In this document: positions 15,592 through 23,355 of the stretch, piece by piece
How the letters are laid out: every line of letters begins with the position of its first letter
Numbering within the stretch: position 1 is the first letter of the stretch
NCBI GenBank assembly: GCA_964400545.1
Contig: CAYNUG010000013.1
Location: 1 to 29,900, forward strand
Origin: UBA647 sp964400545
GTDB lineage: Bacteria > Acidobacteriota > Aminicenantia > UBA2199
Direction of reading: 5' to 3'
Length of the DNA stretch: 29,900 nucleotides
Program-made: the position numbers and the translations under genes
The notes under the pieces: model-generated
What the model was told of the DNA's origin: nothing
Database searches by the model: none
The model's input: only the letters and a program-made list of their open reading frames with translations

Positions 15592-15717
15592 CTACTGTCT
15601 TCTTACTTCTGAAGACTGAGAGGTGAGCGGTAAGGGATGAGAGCTGTTTTGTTCATTTGCATTTTGGTCATTTGAATTTGTTTCGGATTTCGTGCTTCGT
15701 ATTTCGTGTTTTAATTC

Positions 15718-15737
15718 GGGCGAAATGCCTTTCGCCC
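15718..15737. repeat. Perfect hairpin in tract C
   Basis: GGGCGAAA (15718-15725) and TTTCGCCC (15730-15737) form a perfect eight-base stem with a TGCC loop. It lies between two period-7 runs. There is no U-run on either strand, so it is not a normal intrinsic terminator. Confidence 0.75.
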
Positions 15738-15787
15738 CTACAATCTCCTGACTTCTTACTTCTGAACCCTGTAATCTCCACCAAATC

Positions 15788-16957
15788 CTACTCCCTAGAT
15801 CCTAAATCCCAGCCGAACGCTGTGGGCTGAAAGCTGTGGGCTGAGGGCTGAATGCTGATGGCTGAAAGCTGTAAACTCCATCCACTAAACAAAACTATTC
15901 CGTCTGCATTAAGTTCTCTTGCAATTCTTATCTGTGCCTTTATCCCTTTTTCCGTATTTCTGCTATGGGATGAAACTATCGCGATCCCGGCATACACCCG
16001 GCATCCTCCTTTTACTTCCGTTATCACATTCTTCAGTCTTTCCCTAAACCATCCGGGATCATTCGTATAGATCATCGGACAAAGAACATCTACGATCCCC
16101 ATCCTTCCCCAATGTCCCCAATCCTGCCCGAGGCTGTTTTTTGCAAAGTCCCGATTTGAAATTATTGCCGCCGAAAGGGGGATATTCTTCCCCGATCTTA
16201 TTATCAGATCTTTTACATTTTTTACCAGGAGGGTGACGTTTGAGATATTCCACTTTCTCCACTCATTCAAGATCCTCACCTTCTCATCAATATCCTCATG
16301 ATCAAGATCTTTATAGTATTTCCCAAACCTTTTTAGTGTTTCCCGGTCGTAACTGAAACAGTTGTCCGCAATTCCGTGGAATACAGAATCGGGGATGTAC
16401 TGATAAAGTGTCGTTCTGATAAGAGAGAGAAGAATGCTCATTGCCGAGTTGCCCCGGTCGTTCCTACCCAGATAAGGGAACCGGATGTAGTCCAGGTGGA
16501 TACCGTCTATATTGTACTTCAGCAGTTTGGTTATTTTCTTCAGGATATAGTGCCTGGCATCGGGGTTAGACAGATTGAGGTAAGGGAAGATACGCTTAAA
16601 TTGATCCCTGATCAGCCAGTCAGGATGTTTTTTTATGATCCTTTTTTCCCTTATTCTATTCCCGGAGGTAATGACAGGATGAACTTTCAGTCCTTTCTTA
16701 TGTGCTATCTTTATAAGGGATCTAAGAAAGCTCCATCCTTTTTTATGTTCACTCTTCAGAGTATTGAAAACATAAAGATTTTCAATACCGATCTTTTTAT
16801 AATATGAAAGTTTCTCATCCAATTCCCTGACAGCTGTACTTTTTCCCTTTGAAAACATCGAAGAATGAAGCCATAAAGATATTGTAAAATGATCAGAATG
16901 TAAAAAAAATGGCAAGATCAAAAGTATAAAAAAAAGTGATCCTGTTTTTTTAGCCAT
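15788..16957 (-). CDS. Secreted GHL10-type (DUF187) glycoside hydrolase family protein
   Basis: 389 residues. Signal sequence about 1-21. Residues 24-355 form a TIM-barrel-like domain of the GHL10/DUF187 group (family-10-like glycosylhydrolases): ISLWLHSSM, the long KKIGIENLYVFNT strand, KKGLKVHPV, DWLIRD, DGIHLDYIRFP (151-161, with Asp156), VLCPMIYTNDPGW and AGIAIVSS, ending in LNADGIVLFSG. Related proteins are thought to cleave or bind glycans in the cell envelope; the substrate is unknown. Residues 363-389 are translated from heptad repeats (QLSAIS, QPSAHS, QPTAF) and are surely not part of the domain. No ribosome site is clear before the ATG, where tract D adds A-rich sequence. The position suggests a glycan-trimming or quality-control role, by inference. 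Confidence 0.82.
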   Translation of the reverse strand: MAKKTGSLFFILLILPFFLHSDHFTISLWLHSSMFSKGKSTAVRELDEKLSYYKKIGIENLYVFNTLKSEHKKGWSFLRSLIKIAHKKGLKVHPVITSGNRIREKRIIKKHPDWLIRDQFKRIFPYLNLSNPDARHYILKKITKLLKYNIDGIHLDYIRFPYLGRNDRGNSAMSILLSLIRTTLYQYIPDSVFHGIADNCFSYDRETLKRFGKYYKDLDHEDIDEKVRILNEWRKWNISNVTLLVKNVKDLIIRSGKNIPLSAAIISNRDFAKNSLGQDWGHWGRMGIVDVLCPMIYTNDPGWFRERLKNVITEVKGGCRVYAGIAIVSSHSRNTEKGIKAQIRIARELNADGIVLFSGWSLQLSAISIQPSAHSFQPTAFGWDLGSRE

Positions 16958-16965
16958 TTTTTTTT

Positions 16966-17042
16966 AGTTTTAAGTTTTGAGTTCTAAGTGTTAAGTTTTT
17001 AGATATAAAGTAAAGGAGTTTATGGGTAAGAGGTGAGTAGAA
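16966..17042. repeat. Heptanucleotide-periodic tract D
   Basis: Eleven consecutive 7-base units beginning AGTTTTA, AGTTTTG, AGTTCTA, AGTGTTA and ending AGAGGTG, AGTAGAA. The first 18 bases are identical to 13380-13397 in tract B. The tract lies upstream of the GHL10-like gene and stops about ten bases before the surviving part of the deacetylase pseudogene. Confidence 0.78.
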
Positions 17043-17054
17043 GATCTTTTTTTT

Positions 17055-17233
17055 GACCTCTCCTCCATTTCCGCAATCACCAAAACATTCCCCGGAAGTC
17101 TGTCAACATCATGCCGTATTACCACCTATCTTTCCTCAGGGTTCTCAATAAATTCACGAAAAGTTTGGAAAGTGTAATTTTGTTTTTTCAGAGTCCCAAG
17201 CAATTTATTGAAAGTCTTTAAAGTAAAATCCAT
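17055..17233 (-). pseudogene. Remnant of a polysaccharide-deacetylase-like (WbmS-type) gene
   Basis: Reading from an ATG at 17231-17233, 15 bases after the epimerase stop, the frame encodes 35 residues (MDFTLKTFNKLLGTLKKQ, then TFQTFREFIENPEER), an in-frame TAG at 17126-17128, then VVIRHDVDRLPGN and AEMEERS before similarity is lost next to tract D. The segment before and after the stop matches in style the start of NodB-related, WbmS-type proteins of glycan loci, where a short x-x-x-F-x-E-F-x-x-x-P leader precedes V-x-x-RHDVD; the Asp-Val-Asp pair is a metal-site motif. Only about 59 codons remain of a gene that would normally have some 250-350. It is therefore both interrupted and cut off. 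The family name is my recognition, unverified. Confidence 0.72.
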
Positions 17234-17248
17234 TAAAAAATTAATATA

Positions 17249-18307
17249 CTATAATTTTGATATTATCAATTCTTTCATCTTTTTGGCAACATTTTTTCCA
17301 AATCGGTTTGTTTGCTTTCTTTTTGGGGAAAAATCCTCGATATCCTCTATAAAACTCTTTGAATTAACATCAATGAGCATATTCCATCCATCTTTTATTG
17401 TTTCAATCCATTCTGTTTCTGATCTCAATGTTAAACAGGGTTTTTTTAGTATATATGCTTCTTTTTGTATTCCTCCCGAATCGGTGATAATTCTGTTCGA
17501 ATAGTTCTCCAATACAATAAAATCAAGATAACCTAAGGGTTCAGATAAATATAAATTTTTTGGGATACTAATATTAAAACTCTTTATCATTTTTCTTGTT
17601 CTTGGATGAATTGGAAATATAATCTGTTTTTTGATATTACCAATCTTTTTTAGAATTTTTTTTAGAACTTTAGGAGAATCAACGTTATATGGTCTGTGAA
17701 GTGTTAAAAGGTAATAATCATTTTCAGCAATAGAAAATTTTCTTAAAATATCCGATATCATAATTGCTTTTTTTATATTATCAGTTAATGAATCTACCAT
17801 AATATCCCCCGTAAGGTATGTTCTCTCTTTAAGGTTTTCATTTTTAAGATTAGTTACGGCTGTATTAGTTGGAGCAAATAAATAATCTGAAATATGATCT
17901 GACACAACTCTGTTTACCTCTTCAGGCATTGATCTGTTAAAACTTCTCAACCCGGCTTCAATATGTAATAAAGGGATGTGAAGTTTGGAAGCGACAAGAG
18001 AACCAGCAAGTGTGGAATTAGTATCACCAAATACAATTACGAGATCAGGTTTTTCTTTTTTCAACACTTGCTCAATTCCGATTATCATAGTTCCTGTTTG
18101 TTTTCCCTGAGATTTCATTGAGATATTCAGATTGTAATCAGGCTTTGGAATATTAAGATCATGAAAAAATTCCCCTGACATATTATTATCGTAATGTTGA
18201 CCGGTATGTAGAATGATTTCTTTAAAATACTGCCTTAATTTCTTTGAAAGAGGAGCGAGTTTGATAAATTGTGGTCTAGCTCCGACAATTGAAATAATTT
18301 TTTTCAT
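17249..18307 (-). CDS. wecB: UDP-N-acetylglucosamine 2-epimerase (non-hydrolysing)
   Basis: 352 residues, close to the usual 360-380. GARPQFIKLAP opens the N-terminal domain; VFGDTNSTLAG, HIEAGLRSF and MPEEVNRVVSD are the family's substrate and allosteric-site motifs, and TDSGGIQKEA is the C-terminal UDP-binding loop. The enzyme interconverts UDP-GlcNAc and UDP-ManNAc, giving ManNAc-type precursors for surface glycans. The ATG follows the DUF354 gene stop after one base, with GGAAAGG upstream. Paralogues act on other UDP-HexNAc sugars, so the substrate could differ. First gene at the left end of the A+T-rich block, read toward the pseudogene. Confidence 0.93.
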   Translation of the reverse strand: MKKIISIVGARPQFIKLAPLSKKLRQYFKEIILHTGQHYDNNMSGEFFHDLNIPKPDYNLNISMKSQGKQTGTMIIGIEQVLKKEKPDLVIVFGDTNSTLAGSLVASKLHIPLLHIEAGLRSFNRSMPEEVNRVVSDHISDYLFAPTNTAVTNLKNENLKERTYLTGDIMVDSLTDNIKKAIMISDILRKFSIAENDYYLLTLHRPYNVDSPKVLKKILKKIGNIKKQIIFPIHPRTRKMIKSFNISIPKNLYLSEPLGYLDFIVLENYSNRIITDSGGIQKEAYILKKPCLTLRSETEWIETIKDGWNMLIDVNSKSFIEDIEDFSPKRKQTNRFGKNVAKKMKELIISKL

Positions 18308-18308
18308 T

Positions 18309-19397
18309 TTATTTGAACCTTTCCTGATATTCCGGATCTTCTTTCATGATCTTTGCACTTTCAGGATAATTTTCGATGAACCAGACTACATAAGCCATGA
18401 CATCAATTTTTTCCGAAAGCATTTTTTGTCGACGTAATTGAAAAACTTCTTTAAGGTTTTCAATTCCTAAAAGTTCATCAAGCTTATCAAAAATACCTTT
18501 TTTATTTTCAGGTTTAATTCCAAAAGTAAGTTGATATACATGCTCCAATTCCTCCAAAACACTAATTTGACCGACAAAACTACTAATCCGTATACTTGGT
18601 GTTCCAAGCATAGCCGCTTCAACGCTCATGCTTTGACTATCACCTATAAATAAGTCTGCAAAATTAAGATAATGATGGATATCACTCGGGTTAATTTTTA
18701 TTGCATATTGATTAATAAATTGATCCTGTATTTCTACTTCTGATGAAATAACTACATTTCGATCTAATTTATTTATATGCTTTAAAAGTGTTCTAATTAA
18801 ATCAAAGTCTAATCCGGATATTCCGAAATCATGATGGGCAGTTAAACTTGCTATCCTTAAAAGAACATAAGGTGCATCAACTAATACTTTCGACTTTTGA
18901 GAAGTATAAACATTTGGATGGAGATAACTCAATTTCATATATCCTTGATATCCGACTTTTTTTTTCTTCCACTTACCCACATCACATACAGTTGGAGTAA
19001 GGATGCAAGAGCTAAAAGGGAATGTTATATTAGCAAGTTTTTTTATTACGTTATAATCATCCTCCAAAATAGTCAAGGAGGGTTTACGTAATAAAAATGC
19101 TACATGGGTTAGTGATGGGTCCGAACCGATAAAAAGATTTGGTTTATGTTTTAAAGCTATTCTTAAAAGTCTTAAATCCCTCTTTAAAAGTGCAAGAAAA
19201 ATAAAGAATCTGGTAGCTTTTCTTCCTTCAGGAAGTATATTAATAAAACTTTCGTTATCATTTTCAAGTAGATTCGTCAGAACATCTTTCGTTTTGGCCA
19301 CAAGTATTATTTTGTGATTATTAGCACGAAGTTTTTTAATTATAGGTTTAAAAAACAAATATTGTGCTGGATGGCCGAAATAGAACAAATATTTCAT
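18309..19397 (-). CDS. DUF354-type GT-B-like protein
   Basis: 362 residues. MKYLFYFGHPAQYLFFKPIIKKL is a typical opening of the DUF354 family, in which an H-P-A-x-x-x-F motif sits in the first Rossmann-like unit. Later parts fit too: LFIGSDPSLTHVAFLL, the SLTILEDDYN strand, and FADLFIGDSQSMSVEAAMLGTPSIRISSF, which is the GT-B-like C-terminal nucleotide-sugar loop. DUF354 proteins occur widely in glycan loci and are structurally related to WecB-type epimerases and GT-B transferases; the reaction is not known. Its coupling to the wecB gene (one-base gap) suggests they work on linked steps. No clear ribosome site; the leader 19398-19466 holds no recognised signal. Confidence 0.8.
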   Translation of the reverse strand: MKYLFYFGHPAQYLFFKPIIKKLRANNHKIILVAKTKDVLTNLLENDNESFINILPEGRKATRFFIFLALLKRDLRLLRIALKHKPNLFIGSDPSLTHVAFLLRKPSLTILEDDYNVIKKLANITFPFSSCILTPTVCDVGKWKKKKVGYQGYMKLSYLHPNVYTSQKSKVLVDAPYVLLRIASLTAHHDFGISGLDFDLIRTLLKHINKLDRNVVISSEVEIQDQFINQYAIKINPSDIHHYLNFADLFIGDSQSMSVEAAMLGTPSIRISSFVGQISVLEELEHVYQLTFGIKPENKKGIFDKLDELLGIENLKEVFQLRRQKMLSEKIDVMAYVVWFIENYPESAKIMKEDPEYQERFK

Positions 19398-19466
19398 TTC
19401 TTTTTTTTTATTAAAATAAACTTAATCTGAAGCAGACATATAATCGGGATTTTCTCTGACATTTCA

Positions 19467-20804
19467 CTATTCGTTTAGAATAAACCTTCTTTTACCGCTA
19501 GCAGTCAAAGGAATATTATTAACAATTTCAATACTGACTGATGTTTCAAATTCTTCCTTCCAAAAAATGCGAATATAGTTTTCTACCGATTTATTAAACT
19601 TATTATTAACAACCAATCGGAAGAGTACTGTACCATCTTTCTTTTTAACAACTTGAAATTGATCGACAGAACGGTTTAATTGAGATGAATCAATCTGGAA
19701 AAAACCCGTAAAATTATGTACTATAAATCTGCGACCGGCTCCCATAATCAAAACATCATTGTCTCTTCCCAGTATTTTTTTTATTCGTAGGTGTTTTCTA
19801 CCGCAAGAGCATTGAGTATCATCAATTTCAATATAATCTTGAGTATCATAACGTATAAAAGGATGTGCAAAATTAATTAAATCAGTAGAAATCAATTTGC
19901 CAATTCCAGAAATTATTGGTTCATTATTTTTATTTAAAATCTCTGATATACCATACTCTTCTGCTGAATGGTAGCATGAATGAGTAGGACATTCAAAAAC
20001 AATCGAATTACCTTCACAATTATATGAATCAAATATTTTACAACCAAATGCATCCTCAATTTCTTTACGAGATTCAGGATGAAGAGTATTACCTGTTGTG
20101 GTTATTGCAGAGGGTTTGTATGAATATTCTGAATGAGTTTGCCTATATCGTGCTAGAAATAAAAGTGGATCAGGATAACATCTTAGAATTTTCGGTTTGA
20201 ATCGCTCAATTTCCTTTAATATATGATCAAAATTAGAATCTATTAATGGATTTGTTGCTAAATAGAGGTTCTGGCTTACTTTATCCTGTAACCTCTTTAA
20301 TGAGCTTTTCCTTATATTTTGACTAAGTTTTATGTATTTATCCCCTAATCTGTATCCCATCCAATACCACCCTCTAAGGTTTGCAGCAAGATTCATTGAA
20401 TAAGCTTCTTTTGTTCTATAAAAAAATAACGGTTCGCCGGTTGATCCGCTAGAACTACTTTCAATCATTTTATTTTCAGGAATTCCTGAAGAAGTGAAGC
20501 GTTTAATTCCATGTTTCTTTATAATTGCTTTTGTTAGAATTGGCAACTTCTCTAAATCTTTTTTTGTTTGAATATCAATTGGTTTAAGTTTTAAACTATC
20601 AAATAAATCCTTATAATAAGGGACATTATTATAAGCATGATGAATTAGTTTTTGAAGTTTTTTGTTTTGATATTCATCGATTTGGTCTCGAGTCCAATAT
20701 TGACTTTTCATTAAAAAACTAAAATATTCAGATATATTTTGCCCAAGTATCAAATCACTGGTTGGAAGAATGATTTTTTCAGTTATTAGATTTCTTAGTG
20801 ACAT
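19467..20804 (-). CDS. CapK/PaaK-like adenylate-forming ligase
   Basis: 445 residues. The phosphate-binding loop of the adenylate-forming superfamily is SSSSGSTGEP (116-125), preceded by the LPILTKAIIKKH segment typical of phenylacetate-CoA ligase/CapK proteins. TTGNTLHP, the acidic NCEGN, RYDTQD and CGR-x-x-x-x-x-x-x-LGRDNDV follow in the expected order, and SGKRRF at the C-terminus carries the lysine-bearing region. CapK-like members lie in many capsule loci and are assumed to activate an acid as its adenylate for attachment to a sugar or carrier. An acyl carrier protein in the same cluster (29390-29629) could be the acceptor, but this is speculation. Coupled to the SDR gene by a nine-base gap. 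Confidence 0.85.
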   Translation of the reverse strand: MSLRNLITEKIILPTSDLILGQNISEYFSFLMKSQYWTRDQIDEYQNKKLQKLIHHAYNNVPYYKDLFDSLKLKPIDIQTKKDLEKLPILTKAIIKKHGIKRFTSSGIPENKMIESSSSGSTGEPLFFYRTKEAYSMNLAANLRGWYWMGYRLGDKYIKLSQNIRKSSLKRLQDKVSQNLYLATNPLIDSNFDHILKEIERFKPKILRCYPDPLLFLARYRQTHSEYSYKPSAITTTGNTLHPESRKEIEDAFGCKIFDSYNCEGNSIVFECPTHSCYHSAEEYGISEILNKNNEPIISGIGKLISTDLINFAHPFIRYDTQDYIEIDDTQCSCGRKHLRIKKILGRDNDVLIMGAGRRFIVHNFTGFFQIDSSQLNRSVDQFQVVKKKDGTVLFRLVVNNKFNKSVENYIRIFWKEEFETSVSIEIVNNIPLTASGKRRFILNE

Positions 20805-20813
20805 TGCTTCATC

Positions 20814-21650
20814 TTATATTATTTTTACTATCCCCTCTTCAATAGAATATTTAGGGAACCAATTTAACAATCTATTTGCTTTTGAAATATCGGCTATAGT
20901 CTCTAATACTTCATTTTTTCTTTGTTTTTCAGAAAATGTAATTTTCGAAAGATTTTGATAAAACTTTGAAATAATGGAAGTGAGCTCTTGAATTGATGTA
21001 CTCTTACCAGAGCCAATATTAAAAATTTCAAAAGTTGAACTGGTATATTCTATACTTTTTATATAGGCATTCACAATATCTTCTATGTATATGAAATCTC
21101 TTTTAGGCCTGGAATCTTTAAGGTTTATTTTCCCTTTTTTTGCTTGACTAATAATCATTGGAATTAAAAATTGATCGTTTTGTCCTTTGCCATAAATATT
21201 AAAAGGTCGTAAAACTATTACAGGTATATTGAAATCTCGGTGATATGCTTTACATAGGTTTTCTCCCATTAATTTTGATTGTGCATAGGGATTAAATGCA
21301 TTCACAGGATGTTCTTCATTAATTGGCAGATATTGAGGATTCCCATAAACATAGGAGCTGGTATAAATTATTCTTGCATTATGTTTTCTACATAGTTCCA
21401 ACGCATGTAAAGTTCCAATAACGTTAGTTTTATAAAACTCTACCGGATTAGAAAATGAGTCAGGTACATATGATTTTGCTGCGAGATGAATTAACAAATC
21501 AAAATGATCAATACCTGAAATGCTTTCCCAATCAGTCAGATCAAAGCCGTCAGTAATATCAATTTCACAAATTTCATAATTTAGTTTTACTAATTGTTTT
21601 TTTAATGCTGATCCAACAAATCCGGAACTGCCTGTAATAGCAATTATCAT
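20814..21650 (-). CDS. NAD-dependent sugar epimerase/dehydratase (extended SDR)
   Basis: 278 residues. Gly-rich NAD loop TGSSGFVGS (6-14), LLIHLAAKS (52-60), and the catalytic Tyr122-x3-Lys126 in NPYAQSKLMGE with YTSSYVYG supplying the Ser/Thr. The C-terminal part is short (RDFIYIEDIVNAYIKS, NIGSGKSTSI), giving a compact member compared with the usual 300-330. It could be a 4-epimerase, a 4,6-dehydratase or a 4-ketoreductase; the active-site SSYVYG (no Asp/Glu after the Thr) fits an epimerase or reductase better than a 4,6-dehydratase. It lies between the nucleotidyltransferase and the CapK-like gene. No ribosome site is seen upstream of the ATG; three bases separate it from the previous stop. 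Confidence 0.85.
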   Translation of the reverse strand: MIIAITGSSGFVGSALKKQLVKLNYEICEIDITDGFDLTDWESISGIDHFDLLIHLAAKSYVPDSFSNPVEFYKTNVIGTLHALELCRKHNARIIYTSSYVYGNPQYLPINEEHPVNAFNPYAQSKLMGENLCKAYHRDFNIPVIVLRPFNIYGKGQNDQFLIPMIISQAKKGKINLKDSRPKRDFIYIEDIVNAYIKSIEYTSSTFEIFNIGSGKSTSIQELTSIISKFYQNLSKITFSEKQRKNEVLETIADISKANRLLNWFPKYSIEEGIVKII

Positions 21651-21653
21651 AAA

Positions 21654-22349
21654 TTAAAATATTTCATTAAAATCATTACATGCTTTTTCATAATCATCAG
21701 GTCTTCCTATGTCTAACAAATTGCCCTTAAAAGATTTTACTCTAACATTTTCACCTCTCTTTATTAATTCTATCATTAATTCATCAAAACCAAATGCAAT
21801 ATTTTCAGGGATAAAATCAAGTATTCTTTTATTAGCAGAATATACACCCATGCTCACAATGAAATTTGTCGTGGGTTTTTCACTAAAATTTATCAATCTT
21901 GAATTCTTATCAATTTCTAGTATACCAAAATCATTCTTTTGTCGCCGAATATAAGAAGAAATAGAGAAGATATTTTTATTTGCAATATGCCATTCGTAAA
22001 AATCATCGAAATTTAAATCCGTTAAGATATCACCATTCATTATCAAAAAATTATCCGGTAGATTATTTATTAGTTTGAGGGGCCCCATTGTACTTAAAGG
22101 TTTCTCCTCTAAAGAGTAGTCAATTTTGATACCCCATTTAGAACCATCACCAAAAAAGGCTTTAATAATATCTGCCATATGATTGATTGTAATAGTTATA
22201 TGATCGAATCTTTGTTTTGCTAATTGTTTTATTATTATTTCAAGGATTGGAGTATTACCTATAGGGACTAATGGTTTTGGCATTGCAATTGTATAAGGCT
22301 TTAGCCTAGTTCCCTTTCCTCCAGCAAGAATGATTGCTCTTTTAGACAT
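21654..22349 (-). CDS. Sugar-1-phosphate nucleotidyltransferase
   Basis: 231 residues. ILAGGKGTRLKPYT (7-20) is the nucleotide-binding signature, KPLVPIGNTPILE follows, MNGDILTDL (about 98-106) gives the metal-binding Asp, and FSEKPT and GVYSA fit the sugar-binding region. It joins a sugar-1-phosphate to a nucleotide, releasing pyrophosphate. No CBS or left-handed-helix domain is fused. The ATG lies inside the 3' end of the LegB-like gene (8-base overlap) with GAGGAA as ribosome site. In Campylobacter a related enzyme (PtmE) makes GDP-GlcN for the LegB route; by analogy this one may feed the LegB-like enzyme, but PtmE has extra CBS domains that are missing here. Confidence 0.88.
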   Translation of the reverse strand: MSKRAIILAGGKGTRLKPYTIAMPKPLVPIGNTPILEIIIKQLAKQRFDHITITINHMADIIKAFFGDGSKWGIKIDYSLEEKPLSTMGPLKLINNLPDNFLIMNGDILTDLNFDDFYEWHIANKNIFSISSYIRRQKNDFGILEIDKNSRLINFSEKPTTNFIVSMGVYSANKRILDFIPENIAFGFDELMIELIKRGENVRVKSFKGNLLDIGRPDDYEKACNDFNEIF

Positions 22350-23316
22350 TATATTCCTCAGGTTTATAATATTTCATGTTTTCCTTTATCCACTCTATTG
22401 TTTCTATAAGTCCTCTTTTTAGATCATATTCAGGCACCCATTTAGACATGGCTAACAGTTTTTTGTTGTCACACATTAATCTGTTTACTTCACTATTTTG
22501 TGGCCTTACCCTAATATTATCAGAACTAATTTTCACATCAAACCCAACAAGTTCAATAATCAAATCTACTAATCGTCCAATACTAATTTCTTTGTTCATA
22601 CCAATGTTAGTAACTTCACCTATTAATTTAGGTGACTTAGCAATTTCAAAAAATCCCTTAACAGTATCTTTTACAAAAGTTAAATCTCTAGTAGGATCCA
22701 AATTTCCTAAATATAATGTTTTTTGCCCAGCGTATAATTGACTAATTATCGTAGGTATAATTGCACGTGCAGATTGTCTTGGTCCATAAGTATTAAAGGG
22801 ACGAACAATTTTTACAGGCAAGCCAAAAGATCGATAATAGCTCAGTGCTATTTCATCAGCTCCAATCTTTGTTGCAGAATATGGTGATTGACCTGTTTTT
22901 GGGTGTTTTTCATCAATTGGAACATATTGTGCAGTACCATAAGTTTCGCTTGTAGATGTTATTATAACATTGTTAATATTTAATTCTCGTGATGCTTGTA
23001 AAACATTATATGTGCCTTCGATATTTGTTTTAATGTATGCTAGTGGAGATTCGTAGGAATATGGGATGCCTATCAATGCGGCTAAATGAAACACGGTATC
23101 TGTGGATTTGACAGCATTTTTGACTGAATCAAAATCTCTTATGTCACCTGCAATGACTTCAATTGAATTTTTTATATCGGAAGATTCTAGCCATCCCCAA
23201 TTATTTTGAGAATTATAATGAACATAAGCTTTTACATTTAGTCCATTCCTTACCAACAATTCTGTAAGATGAGAACCAATAAAACCTCCCGCACCAGTAA
23301 CCAAGATATTTTTCAT
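22342..23316 (-). CDS. LegB-like NAD-dependent nucleotide-sugar 4,6-dehydratase
   Basis: 324 residues. NAD loop TGAGGFIGSH (7-16); the sequence YVHYNSQNNWGWLE after it is a hallmark of the LegB group (SDR dehydratases acting on nucleotide-activated GlcNAc). TSTSETYG (120-127) gives the catalytic Thr and the acidic residue of 4,6-dehydratases, followed by SPYSATKIGADE with Tyr146 and Lys150, RPFNTYGPRQSARAIIPT, and DPTRDLTFVKDT. LegB performs the first step toward legionaminic acid. No LegC aminotransferase or LegI synthase is in the window, so the product could also be another 6-deoxyamino sugar. AAGGTGA lies upstream of the ATG. Confidence 0.87.
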   Translation of the reverse strand: MKNILVTGAGGFIGSHLTELLVRNGLNVKAYVHYNSQNNWGWLESSDIKNSIEVIAGDIRDFDSVKNAVKSTDTVFHLAALIGIPYSYESPLAYIKTNIEGTYNVLQASRELNINNVIITSTSETYGTAQYVPIDEKHPKTGQSPYSATKIGADEIALSYYRSFGLPVKIVRPFNTYGPRQSARAIIPTIISQLYAGQKTLYLGNLDPTRDLTFVKDTVKGFFEIAKSPKLIGEVTNIGMNKEISIGRLVDLIIELVGFDVKISSDNIRVRPQNSEVNRLMCDNKKLLAMSKWVPEYDLKRGLIETIEWIKENMKYYKPEEYNV

Positions 23317-23355
23317 TTAATCACCTTCTTAAATTTCAATTCAATTTTATTTGTT

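Larger units (their letters stand above)
15523..15876. repeat. Heptanucleotide-periodic tract C with two hairpins
   Basis: This fills the largest gene-free gap (15434-15787) and enters the following gene. Starting with three near-identical AATTTTA units at 15523-15543, the 7-base register can be followed through 18 consecutive units at 15592-15717 (CTTCTTA, GAGGTGA, ATTTGCA, TCGTGTT types) and about 20 units at 15738-15876 (CTTCTGA, CCTAAAT, GAAAGCT types). Hairpin-forming blocks interrupt it at 15571-15591 and 15718-15737. A 15-base direct repeat occurs at 15551-15565 and 15589-15603. The remaining 15434-15522 is A+T-rich leader of the phosphoglycosyl transferase gene with nothing else visible. 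Confidence 0.85.

Noticed and set aside
15812..15874. Possible CRISPR-like array (regular GCTG repeats)
   Set aside because: Units are seven bases with no spacers and high unit-to-unit drift; no cas genes are present.
17126..17128. TAG as a recoded (readthrough or pyrrolysine) codon in the deacetylase-like frame
   Set aside because: The frame loses similarity about 23 codons later and no domain remains; many genes here, including wecB and wzc, end in TAG. A decayed gene is simpler.
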